From the NCBI GenBank assembly GCA_910574635.1, contig CAJTCG010000001.1, forward strand, positions 186,001-250,000: 64,000 nt of DNA, read 5' to 3'. The notes beneath the pieces were generated by a model. That model ran no database searches and was not told the DNA's origin. It saw only the letters and a list, made by a program, of their open reading frames with translations. The position numbers and the translations under genes are program-made. The DNA is from Oscillospiraceae bacterium. GTDB lineage: Bacteria > Bacillota > Clostridia > Oscillospirales > Oscillospiraceae. Positions 16,893 to 24,137 of this stretch are shown here, one piece after another; position 1 is the stretch's first letter; each line of letters opens with the position of its first letter.

Positions 16893-17177
16893 ATGGACTT
16901 GCATATGAAACAATTTGACGGGACCACCTTCGGAATGGCTGTGGAGGCATCGTCCCCGGCATTCAGGCGGATGAAGAAAAACGCATTTAACAGAAAAATG
17001 GCGCTGTATGGCGGGATCATTGAGCGGACTGTCCGCTGTGTCCGAGCCGCCGATGTGGCGGCGATCATGGGCGATGCCGGATGGCTGGTGAGCGAGGGCA
17101 GGTATATGGAGACCATCCGCTGGGGCGATGACCCAACGGAACATTACATCATTTACGAGGAAGGAAGTGGAAAATGA
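16893..17177 (+). CDS. Small uncharacterised ICE protein
   Basis: 94 residues, basic N-terminal half ('FRRMKKNAFNRKMALYGGIIERTVR'). It stands 12 bases after the previous stop and overlaps the next start by 4 bases. No family recognised. Confidence 0.55.
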   Translation: MDLHMKQFDGTTFGMAVEASSPAFRRMKKNAFNRKMALYGGIIERTVRCVRAADVAAIMGDAGWLVSEGRYMETIRWGDDPTEHYIIYEEGSGK

Positions 17178-17944
17178 GCAATTTCTTTGAGCAGGAACTG
17201 CGGAAGCTGTTCGGGGACGGAGAGATCATCCGCTCCCCCAGCTTCACTGGCCGGGCCTGTCTGGGGACGCTGGGCAAGGACCTGCGGGTACGGGCGCAGT
17301 TCGTCACCTCTGGCTATGCAGACCACTACGATACACTGAAAATCTCTATTTTGAACCGCACAAACGGCCCGGTAGATACGCTGGCCCTGAAGCTGTCGGA
17401 TGTGTGGGGTGTTGGCAAGAAAGATCGGAGCGGCAATGCGGTCCATCCATGTATCTGGGTGTATCGTGATGAGATCGATTGGTACATCTATCGTCCCACT
17501 CAGGCGGACTGGAAAAATCTCCGGGAGGCGGTAAAGCAATACCTGGAACCCTTCCGGGATATGGAACGCGCTCAGGACGGCCCCAAGCTGGTGTACATCT
17601 GCGCTCCTCTCCGGGGCGAGGTGGAGAAGAACATAGAGTTCGCGCGACAGAAAGCCCAGGAGGTGTTTCAGGCGGGGGACATCCCCGTCTGCCCCCACCT
17701 CATGTTTCCGCCTATTGCCGACCCGGAGAATCCTGTGCAGGATCAGACGGCGCGTGAGATGGGCCTGCGGCTGGTGGAGTCCTGCCAGCAGGTCAATGTC
17801 TACGGCCCGGAGTGGACAGATGGGATGTGGGCGGAGATCCGCCATGCCATGGACTTGGGCATCCAGGTCAAGACCGACCAGAAAACCGTAGGACGCACCA
17901 CGCCTCGCCGACAGGCTCCCAAGAAAGGAAAGGGTGCGCGATGA
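17174..17944 (+). CDS. DUF4406 (deoxyribosyltransferase-like) domain protein
   Basis: 256 residues. The C-terminal 115 ('KLVYICAPLRGEVEKNIEFARQ' to 'MWAEIRHAMDLGIQVKT') fit DUF4406, related in fold to nucleoside 2-deoxyribosyltransferases (Rossmann-like, 'YICAPLRG' phosphate loop, 'CPHLMFPP', 'GPEWTDGMWAEI' with a conserved acidic residue). The N-terminal 130 residues are an extra unrecognised domain. It could hydrolyse or exchange nucleotide glycosidic bonds; the substrate is unknown. Confidence 0.75.
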   Translation: MSNFFEQELRKLFGDGEIIRSPSFTGRACLGTLGKDLRVRAQFVTSGYADHYDTLKISILNRTNGPVDTLALKLSDVWGVGKKDRSGNAVHPCIWVYRDEIDWYIYRPTQADWKNLREAVKQYLEPFRDMERAQDGPKLVYICAPLRGEVEKNIEFARQKAQEVFQAGDIPVCPHLMFPPIADPENPVQDQTAREMGLRLVESCQQVNVYGPEWTDGMWAEIRHAMDLGIQVKTDQKTVGRTTPRRQAPKKGKGAR

Positions 17945-18663
17945 GCGGCGAACTGAAAGCTGTTCTGCAGGAACGGCTGCATAAAAACTATGAGGATTTT
18001 TTGGCGCAGCTCCAGGAAAAATCTCCTTCCGAGTTGATTGCCATGGCCCCGGAGATCGTTGCCGCCAAACAGTGCCGTGAGGAGTTGCCGGATGCCTGCG
18101 ATGACGATGACATCCAGTTTCTCCTCCAATTTGACGATCCGCTGGAACTGGTACGGGGTTATTGGGAAAGCGAGATCACCGGCTATGACCACAGCGGGGA
18201 AATGGGCCATATGCTTTGGCGTATTCGTGAGGATTACCCGGATATATTGGAGCCGCAGAGCGTTGTGCCGATTCGACAGGATGAGATCGCCATTGACCCG
18301 GTTATGGATTTTTCCGGCAGGGAGATCATCGTGTACATAGAAATGGGAGAAAAATTCGATGTCGGAAAACGCTTCCAGGTCTATCCAAATATAGATGATG
18401 TCTATAGCCTTTACGGGAAATATGATCCTGTTTCGCAAACGCTTCGGGCCGAGCTGCACATTGAGGAGTATGAGGGCGATGCGCGGGTGGAGCCTGTCGA
18501 GCTTCTGTCCGATGAACAGGAGATGATTGTTGGAATGATGGAGGAGATCTGCAAAAAAGATACAGGGAAATCCCTGCGGGAAGTATGGACGGAGCATCAT
18601 CCGGCTATCAACAGGAAAAATCTGCACGGAAAGAAACATGGGAGGAATCAGAATGAGCGATAA
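17941..18663 (+). CDS. Uncharacterised ICE protein, possibly DUF3848-like
   Basis: 240 residues from the ATG overlapping the previous stop; the frame is open further left over the neighbour. The first 60 residues ('LQERLHKNYEDFLAQLQEKSPSELIAMAPEIV') resemble DUF3848 in layout. The rest is acidic and unrecognised. Tail '-GRNQNER' overlaps the next start. Confidence 0.6.
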   Translation: MSGELKAVLQERLHKNYEDFLAQLQEKSPSELIAMAPEIVAAKQCREELPDACDDDDIQFLLQFDDPLELVRGYWESEITGYDHSGEMGHMLWRIREDYPDILEPQSVVPIRQDEIAIDPVMDFSGREIIVYIEMGEKFDVGKRFQVYPNIDDVYSLYGKYDPVSQTLRAELHIEEYEGDARVEPVELLSDEQEMIVGMMEEICKKDTGKSLREVWTEHHPAINRKNLHGKKHGRNQNER

Positions 18664-19252
18664 CCTTATCAAGCAAATCACCACAGACGATCTGCGGCGC
18701 ATGGGGGATCAGGAGGGCCTGATCCTCCAGGGCTGCGGCGGGCTGGCCCAGGAGTGGGTGGACGGCATCAACGAACTGCTCACCGATGCCGGTATCCTGT
18801 TGGATGGCAGCAAGTTCGAGGCTGCGTCCACCTTCCAACATGACGGCGTGACCTGCCTGCTGTTTCCCTTTGAGAATGTGAAACTGAACATTGGCAAGCT
18901 GGCCATGTGGCGGCTCCAGACCCACGACCAATTTGGCGGCACTTGGCTGTCTGACTATGTCCCCAACCGGCTGGGCGGCTTTGTAAAAGAACAGGCTCCG
19001 CCGCAAAAGCCCAAGATGGAGTTGCTGGGCCGTGACGGCAACATCTTCTCTCTCATGGGTGTCGCCTCCCAGCTCCTCCAGAGGGCCGGGATGGCAGAGC
19101 AGAACCGGGAAATGATAGAGCGCGTCACCTCCTGCGATGACTACTACAAGGCCCTCAATATCATCAGCGAGTATGTGGAGACAGAATTGTCCCCCAAAAT
19201 CGAACCCCAAAAATCTACAAAGAAGAAAGCGAGGAACACACATGAGCGATAA
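18653..19252 (+). CDS. Uncharacterised ICE protein
   Basis: 199 residues, ATG after GGAGGAATCAG. It opens 'MSDNLIKQITTDDLRRMGDQEGLILQGCGG' and contains 'LAMWRLQTHDQFGGTWLSDYVPNRLGGF', a box common to several ICE accessory proteins. Function unknown. Tail '-KKKARNTHER' overlaps the methyltransferase start by 11 bases. Confidence 0.6.
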   Translation: MSDNLIKQITTDDLRRMGDQEGLILQGCGGLAQEWVDGINELLTDAGILLDGSKFEAASTFQHDGVTCLLFPFENVKLNIGKLAMWRLQTHDQFGGTWLSDYVPNRLGGFVKEQAPPQKPKMELLGRDGNIFSLMGVASQLLQRAGMAEQNREMIERVTSCDDYYKALNIISEYVETELSPKIEPQKSTKKKARNTHER

Positions 19253-19970
19253 TCCCAGATGGGAGATCATCCAGGGCGATGCCCTGAAGCTGCTGGGGGG
19301 CTTCTCCCCCGGCACCTTTGACGCCATCATCACTGACCCGCCCTACGCCTCCGGGGGCCGCACCCAGGCGGAGAAAAACAAGTCCACCGCCAAGAAGTAT
19401 TCCAGCATGGGCGACAGCGCACCCCCGCCCTTCGAGGGGGACGCCAAGGATCAGCGTTCCTGGACCCGCTGGGCGGCGGAGTGGCTGGCGGACGCCCGGA
19501 AGCTGTGCAAGCCCGGTGCGCCGGTGTGTATGTTTATCGACTGGCGGCAGCTCCCCGCCGCCTCCGATGCCCTCCAGTGGGCCGGGTGGATCTGGCGCGG
19601 CACCGCTGTGTGGGATAAGGGCAACTCCCGCCCTCAAAAGGGCCGGTTCCGCCAGCAGGCCGAGTACATTGTCTGGGGCTCCAACGGCGATATGCCCATC
19701 AGCCGCCCTGTGCCCTGCCTGCCGGGGGTGTTCAAGTACGGCAATCCCCAGAACCGCATCCACCTGACCGAGAAGCCCCTACAGCTCATGCGGGACATCG
19801 TGAAGATCACCGAGCCGGGTGGGCATATCCTGGACCCCTTCGCCGGTTCGGGAACCACCGTCCTGGCCGCTGTGCTGGAGGGCTACACCGCCACCGGTAT
19901 CGAGGTCACGGACGAGTACGCCCACCGGGCCAGGGAGCGGATCATGCGGGAGCTGGAGCAGGCGGCGTGA
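19242..19970 (+). CDS. DPPY-type DNA methyltransferase (N4-cytosine or N6-adenine)
   Basis: 242 residues. Catalytic motif IV 'DPPY' at residues 32-35 comes before SAM-binding motif I 'DPFAGSGTTVL' near the C-terminus, the beta-class order. 'HLTEKPLQLMRDIV' is motif X. The target-recognition part is short. No endonuclease is adjacent. Together with the C5 methyltransferase it may protect the element from host restriction after transfer. Confidence 0.88.
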   Translation: MSDNPRWEIIQGDALKLLGGFSPGTFDAIITDPPYASGGRTQAEKNKSTAKKYSSMGDSAPPPFEGDAKDQRSWTRWAAEWLADARKLCKPGAPVCMFIDWRQLPAASDALQWAGWIWRGTAVWDKGNSRPQKGRFRQQAEYIVWGSNGDMPISRPVPCLPGVFKYGNPQNRIHLTEKPLQLMRDIVKITEPGGHILDPFAGSGTTVLAAVLEGYTATGIEVTDEYAHRARERIMRELEQAA

Positions 19971-20055
19971 CCGATAACTGTCTGCCGATTCCTCTGGATA
20001 TGTCCGAGAGTTGCTGGTATGATGTGGGCTACCAAACAAAAAGGAGGGCAACAAA

Positions 20056-20358
20056 ATGAAAGTCAGATTTTCCTTTGACAATGCAGCCGTAGAGCGGCGG
20101 GGCCACGCGCTGGAGGATGTGCATCGGACGGTAAAGAGCCTGTTTGCCGCCCATGACCTTCCCTGCGTTTCCAGCGGCGATGCCCTGACCTTCCAGGACA
20201 AGGGCCACGGGGATGACTTCGTCTGTATGTGGGACATCATCCTCGCCCTGCTCCGGGCCGACTGGTTCATGGCCTGCGCCACCACCTGCGTCTGGCAGGA
20301 CGAGGACGGCGAGGAGGATGTACTCGCCCAGGCGGGGAAAGTGCGGGGTGCTGTGTAG
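20056..20358 (+). CDS. Small uncharacterised ICE protein
   Basis: 100 residues after AAGGAGG. Contains 'VERRGHALEDVHRTVKSLFAAHDLPCV' and an acidic C-terminus. No family recognised. It is followed 1 base later by the VapD-like fusion. Confidence 0.55.
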   Translation: MKVRFSFDNAAVERRGHALEDVHRTVKSLFAAHDLPCVSSGDALTFQDKGHGDDFVCMWDIILALLRADWFMACATTCVWQDEDGEEDVLAQAGKVRGAV

Positions 20359-20359
20359 C

Positions 20360-21451
20360 ATGGGAACGAGCAGAAAGCAGATCGCCTTTGATCTCAGCCA
20401 TGAGGCGCTTAAACAGCACTATCCCCGCAGGGAAACAGCCCAGGACCTGCAGTTTTTCAAAAGGGCTTACAAGGACATCCAGCGGTTCATGGCCTCCAAC
20501 GGCTTTGAGCGGCGGCAGCACTCGGTCTACGTTTCCTCTGAGGAGATGACCACGCTGGACGTTGCCGTCCTGATGCAGCGGATGTCCAGCCAGTTCCCCT
20601 GGCTTAGCCAGTGCGCTGAGAAAGTCGATGCCACGGATATCGGGGCGCAGCACAGCCTTCTGGGCCTGCTGCGCCCCAGCGCACAGTTGGATGTTTCCTT
20701 GGACAAGCCTGACGGCTGGCGTTTTTACATCATCGCTGATTTGAAAACCTGGGCGGACAACGCTGAAAACCGCAGCCCATTGGAGCATTATTCCTCTTTG
20801 AAAGAAGCAAAAGCCCGGTTCGATGAACTGCGGTGCCAGGGCTACAACAGCGAGACCGCCGACCCCGGCCCGGATGGGCAGCCTCCCGCCCGCCTGACCC
20901 TGGGCCTGGAGAGCGCGGACGGCATGAGCGCCGCCGACATCCTCCATGTGCGCCAGGGCGAGAGCTACCTCGTCACCGACTTTGTGCGGATAGAACGGCT
21001 CCGGGATGATCCTGCGGCAATGGATATTCTGGTCCGTGTCTCTCATGAGATAGGCTTTGACCGGGTGCGGGTGTGGGAGCAGACGGACGGCGGCCACCAG
21101 GTGCTGTCCATCGTCCCCTTCGCGGAGTGGGACAACCCCTACTTCGCCGCCAGCACACCGGGCAGTATCGCCGCGAAATACTGTGATTTCCTCCATGAGT
21201 GCTATCCGCTGCCAAAGGAGGACGGCCTCCGCAGCGGGCAGATCACGGAGATTGTCCAGTTTATCCGGCGTGAGGGACAGGCTGGTGTGAGTCAACTGAA
21301 GCTGGCGGTCAAGGGGCTGGCAACCTCGTTCGCTGACAACGCCGCTGTTCAGGAACTGGCGAAGTCGCTGACGGAGGAACTGTCTCAATACAAGGGATCG
21401 GCCCCGGCAAAACAGCCGAAGCGTCAGAAGAAAATCTCGCAGGAGCGATAG
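20360..21451 (+). CDS. VapD-like (Cas2-fold) domain fused to an unknown ICE domain
   Basis: 363 residues. The first about 100 ('IAFDLSHEALKQHYPR', 'AYKDIQRFMASNGFERRQHSVYV', 'RMSSQFPWLSQCAEKVDATDIG') follow the VapD pattern, a Cas2-like ferredoxin-fold family with mRNA-cleaving toxin members. The D of 'AFDL' is the expected metal-site residue. About 260 further residues are unrecognised, including 'YSSLKEAKARFDELRCQGYNSE' and 'ITEIVQFIRREGQAGVSQLK'. Standalone VapD is about 95 residues, so this is a fusion. No antitoxin is obvious. Tail '-KRQKKISQER'. Confidence 0.6.
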   Translation: MGTSRKQIAFDLSHEALKQHYPRRETAQDLQFFKRAYKDIQRFMASNGFERRQHSVYVSSEEMTTLDVAVLMQRMSSQFPWLSQCAEKVDATDIGAQHSLLGLLRPSAQLDVSLDKPDGWRFYIIADLKTWADNAENRSPLEHYSSLKEAKARFDELRCQGYNSETADPGPDGQPPARLTLGLESADGMSAADILHVRQGESYLVTDFVRIERLRDDPAAMDILVRVSHEIGFDRVRVWEQTDGGHQVLSIVPFAEWDNPYFAASTPGSIAAKYCDFLHECYPLPKEDGLRSGQITEIVQFIRREGQAGVSQLKLAVKGLATSFADNAAVQELAKSLTEELSQYKGSAPAKQPKRQKKISQER

Positions 21452-21454
21452 TGG

Positions 21455-21521
21455 GTTGGGTGCAAACAAGACACCCTGCCCTCTCTTTTTATAGAATCTG
21501 GGGGCAACTATAACACCCAAC
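21455..21521. promoter_or_regulatory. Alternative-pairing leader before the 21536 gene
   Basis: GTTGGGTG (21455-21462) can pair with CACCC ten bases later (21472-21476) or, more fully, with CACCCAAC (21514-21521), which directly precedes the GGAGG of the next gene. Two exclusive hairpins of this kind could modulate translation. No ligand class is recognised. Confidence 0.3.
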
Positions 21522-21535
21522 TGGAGGTGGAAAAT

Positions 21536-21937
21536 TTGGCTGAATCCTCGATCCATTCTCACTTTTGTTATAAAGCCTGCCATGCGGGAGAGCTGCCGGA
21601 CGCCAAGGCCGATGGGCCGCTGCGTGTGCAGGTGGAAAAGGTCATTGAGCTGACCCAGGCGCAGTACCAGCACTTCTCCGCCCATCTGCTGGAGGATATG
21701 CCCTTCATCGCCGCCAACCGGGAACTGGCGGGCTGTGATCCCCAGGGCGTGACCCACTGTCTGCTGGTGACCACCCGGAACATCCGGGGCGGAGTGCTGA
21801 TCAACAGCGAGGGACACGATTACGCCCGATACGCGGCAGATGTGCGGGACAAATCGGCGTTGGATCTCCGGGATGTGCCGGTGGATCACTACGACCTGAA
21901 GCTTCGCCAGCCTCGTGACCGGCAGGAGCAGCGATGA
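21536..21937 (+). CDS. Small uncharacterised ICE protein
   Basis: 133 residues with a TTG start 8 bases after GGAGG; an in-frame GTG inside the ribosome-binding site is less likely. 'HSHFCYKACHAGELPDAKADGPLRVQVEKVIELTQAQYQHF' opens the protein. No family recognised. Confidence 0.55.
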   Translation: MAESSIHSHFCYKACHAGELPDAKADGPLRVQVEKVIELTQAQYQHFSAHLLEDMPFIAANRELAGCDPQGVTHCLLVTTRNIRGGVLINSEGHDYARYAADVRDKSALDLRDVPVDHYDLKLRQPRDRQEQR

Positions 21938-21958
21938 CGGCGGTTTTCTCTGAGGAGC

Positions 21959-22157
21959 CGCGGGCTCCGCCCGCGCAGATTGAAATCACTCTACCGCTTG
22001 GAAGAAAAAGCCCCGCCGCTGGCGGGGCCGAAGCTCACACCGCCTCCGGCGGTGTGAGCGCAAGCATAGCGCAAATGTACATTTTGCGCGCTTGCAGGGG
22101 GAAATCCCCCTGTCCCCTATGCCGCCTGCAGGCGGAAGATTTGCGGCCCACGGGCCG
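21959..22157. repeat. Array of seven consecutive hairpins
   Basis: Perfect or near-perfect inverted repeats follow one another: 21959-21975 (CGCGGGC/GCCCGCG), 22010-22028 (GCCCCGCC/GGCGGGGC), 22033-22059 (12-bp arms around TCC), 22060-22095 (long near-palindrome centred on ATGTACAT), 22095-22112 (CAGGGGG/CCCCCTG), 22122-22135 (CCGCCTGCAGGCGG) and 22144-22157 (CGGCCC/GGGCCG). They fill the gap before the second PP-loop gene. Possible roles are a transfer or replication origin, a termination/processing array or a REP-like repeat cluster; none can be chosen from sequence alone. Confidence 0.85.
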
Positions 22158-22180
22158 GGAAAGGAGCGTGAGGACGCGGA

Positions 22181-22954
22181 GTGGCATTTTACGCCAGCGT
22201 GAGCTTCGGGAAGGACTCGTTAGCCATGCTGTTGCTGTTACTGGAAAAAAGAATGCCATTGGATGAAGTCATTTTTTATAACTCGGAAATGGAATTCCAA
22301 GCCATCTACGATATCCGGGATCGTGTCAAGCCGATCCTGGAGCAGCGGGGCATCCGGTTCACTGAGGTGAAACCGGGTGTCCCATTTTTGTACGATATGC
22401 TGGAGAGGCCGGTCAACTCCAAAAAGAACGGTTTCCACCTGGGCTATGGCTGGTGCGGTGGCCCCTGCCGCTGGGGTACCAAGCTGAAAACTAATGCCTT
22501 GGACGGCATTGCAACAGATGCGGAAATCCACTATGTGGGCATCGCCGCAGATGAGCCGGAGCGGCTGGAAAAGCTGGAGCTGCCCAAGTGTTCACCGCTG
22601 GCGGAAGCCGGGATGACGGAGGCGGACTGTTTGGCGTACTGCTACCAGCGGGGATTCTTCTGGGAGGAAAGCGGCGTTCGGCTGTATGACATCCTCGACC
22701 GAGTGTCCTGCTGGTGCTGCAAAAACAAGAATCGGAAAGAACTGAAAGCGATTTATCAGTTTCTCCCGCAGTATTGGGAGCGGCTGAAAGAGCTGCAGGC
22801 CCAAATCCCCATGCCCATGAAACCCTACAGCCGGAAGGGCGTTCCCTATGGCAACGTGTCCGATTTGGAAAAGGTGTTTGAACAGGAGATCCGGGAGGAG
22901 CAGTCAGGCGGCGCTCCCCAAGGAAAAAGGAGGCGGTATGAGCAAGCCAGATAA
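22181..22954 (+). CDS. Second PP-loop ATPase of the PAPS-reductase kind
   Basis: 257 residues, GTG start with weak ribosome-binding sequence. PP-loop 'SVSFGKDSLAML' near residue 7, 'YVGIAADEPERL' and two cysteine groups ('GWCGGPCRWG', 'SCWCCKNKNRKEL') mirror the protein at 13645, but identity elsewhere is low. Two such enzymes in one element suggest successive steps or different substrates. It overlaps the mobC start by 17 bases, tying it to the transfer operon. Confidence 0.8.
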   Translation: MAFYASVSFGKDSLAMLLLLLEKRMPLDEVIFYNSEMEFQAIYDIRDRVKPILEQRGIRFTEVKPGVPFLYDMLERPVNSKKNGFHLGYGWCGGPCRWGTKLKTNALDGIATDAEIHYVGIAADEPERLEKLELPKCSPLAEAGMTEADCLAYCYQRGFFWEESGVRLYDILDRVSCWCCKNKNRKELKAIYQFLPQYWERLKELQAQIPMPMKPYSRKGVPYGNVSDLEKVFEQEIREEQSGGAPQGKRRRYEQAR

Positions 22955-23261
22955 ACAGGGCAGGCATCACCTGCACATAGAGCTGACCCCCGCGCAGTAT
23001 CAATCGCTGACGGTCCAGGCCAAGCGGTGCGGCCTCACCAAAAGGGCCTACCTCGTCCGCATCATCGAGGGCAGCCCCGTCCGCGCCCGCCCCGCCCAGG
23101 AGATCAAGGAGCTGCGGACGGAGATCCACCACATCGGCAACAACATCAACCAGATCGCCCGCAGCGTCAACGCCGGGATTGCCAGGGCCGAGGACGCCAA
23201 GCGGGGGCTGTTCCTGCTGGATCAGGTCTATGAGCTGATGTACCAGATTGCCAAAAAATAA
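22938..23261 (+). CDS. mobC: MobC-like relaxosome accessory protein
   Basis: 107 residues after AAGGAGGCGGT. The N-terminal 'HHLHIELTPAQYQSLTVQAKRCGLTKRAYLVRII' is a ribbon-helix-helix-like DNA-binding part, and 'IHHIGNNINQIARSVNAG' is the MobC signature. It is expected to bind near oriT and help the relaxase nick. The relaxase gene lies 0.9 kb further, separated by a cargo gene. Confidence 0.85.
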   Translation: MSKPDKQGRHHLHIELTPAQYQSLTVQAKRCGLTKRAYLVRIIEGSPVRARPAQEIKELRTEIHHIGNNINQIARSVNAGIARAEDAKRGLFLLDQVYELMYQIAKK

Positions 23262-23283
23262 GTGGAAAACTGTCGCCAGATAC

Positions 23284-23312
23284 TTGTCCTCACCATCAAT
23301 ATAGGATATAAT
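23284..23312 (+). promoter_or_regulatory. Sigma-A-type promoter of the pRiA4b-like gene
   Basis: TTGTCC (-35, 23284-23289), a 17-bp spacer, then TATAAT (-10, 23307-23312), 40 bp before the start codon. It lies in AT-rich DNA unlike the neighbouring operon. Confidence 0.65.
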
Positions 23313-23351
23313 TTTAGTTGTGATTTGCATACAGACGGAAGGGGGTACATT

Positions 23352-24083
23352 ATGGCGACTCAACCGATTTATCAGTTTTATTCCTGCCTGAAAGACTATC
23401 AGCCCGTCATCTGGCGGCGATTCCAGGTAGCGGGCAATGTCTCGCTGGCGAGGCTGGGGTATATCCTCATGACAATGTACGAGATGCAGGCAAGCCATTT
23501 GTTTTGCATAGATTATTTTCTCAAAGAAGATCTGCTGGACTATTTGCGGGAGAAAAATCTTCCCACAGAGGATATGCGTTGGAACCGCCCAGAGGTGATA
23601 CATTATGAAGTTTTAACAGAAGAATCACTGCCGGACACAGAAACGGAGCGGACCATGGACGCTACCGCTATGACGTTGCGGCGGCTTTCCAACACACCAG
23701 GGCTTCGGCTGTGTATGCAGTATGATTATGGCGATGGCTGGGAGGTTGAACTGCGGTTGGAACAGGTATTCCAAGATGACGCCCTGCCAGGGAAATTGCT
23801 CCCTCGTGTTTTAGAGGGAGAGGGATTCGGAATCATTGAAGATTGCGGTGGTGTCAGTGGGCTGGAGCGATTGGCGAAAGCCTTTCAAAAGAAGAAAGGG
23901 CGGGAATATAACGAATTTTCAGAATGGCTGGGCGTTAAAGAATTGGATCTGTCTGCTTTCGATATTGATGATATGAATTATCGCTTAAAGAAAGTTCCTC
24001 GGATATATCGGGATGCATATGAACTTGGACTCCAGCCCACCAAGCAATCCCTGGCACTTCTGGAACGAAAATATTTGAAATGA
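23352..24083 (+). CDS. Plasmid pRiA4b ORF-3-like protein
   Basis: 243 residues. 'YQFYSCLKDYQPVIWRRFQV' at the N-terminus, 'MQYDYGDGWEVELRLEQV' in the middle and 'VLEGEGFGIIEDCGG' are hallmarks of the pRiA4b ORF-3/IS1096 TnpR-like family, whose function is unknown. It has its own promoter and terminator and lower GC than the genes beside it, so it looks like independent cargo placed between mobC and the relaxase gene. Confidence 0.8.
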   Translation: MATQPIYQFYSCLKDYQPVIWRRFQVAGNVSLARLGYILMTMYEMQASHLFCIDYFLKEDLLDYLREKNLPTEDMRWNRPEVIHYEVLTEESLPDTETERTMDATAMTLRRLSNTPGLRLCMQYDYGDGWEVELRLEQVFQDDALPGKLLPRVLEGEGFGIIEDCGGVSGLERLAKAFQKKKGREYNEFSEWLGVKELDLSAFDIDDMNYRLKKVPRIYRDAYELGLQPTKQSLALLERKYLK

Positions 24084-24092
24084 TTTCGCATT

Positions 24093-24127
24093 AAGGGTGA
24101 ACTCGAAAGGGTTCACCCTTATATTTT
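24093..24127 (+). terminator. Terminator after the pRiA4b-like gene
   Basis: AAGGGTGAAC, an 8-base loop, GTTCACCCTT, then an AT-rich run. It ends 10 bases before the relaxase start. Confidence 0.65.
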
Positions 24128-24137
24128 GAGGTAATCT

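Noticed and set aside
20267-21889. 540-codon open frame on the minus strand
   Set aside because: It is a shadow of the VapD-like fusion and the 21536 gene, in GC-rich DNA. No ribosome-binding site and no family pattern.
21959-22157. CRISPR-like array
   Set aside because: The seven hairpins differ in sequence and have no regular repeat-spacer unit; no cas genes. The Cas2-like fold at 20360 is VapD-type.
21934-22266. 110-codon frame through the hairpin array
   Set aside because: Its middle is made of palindromic DNA and its end overlaps the PP-loop gene. The translation has no pattern.
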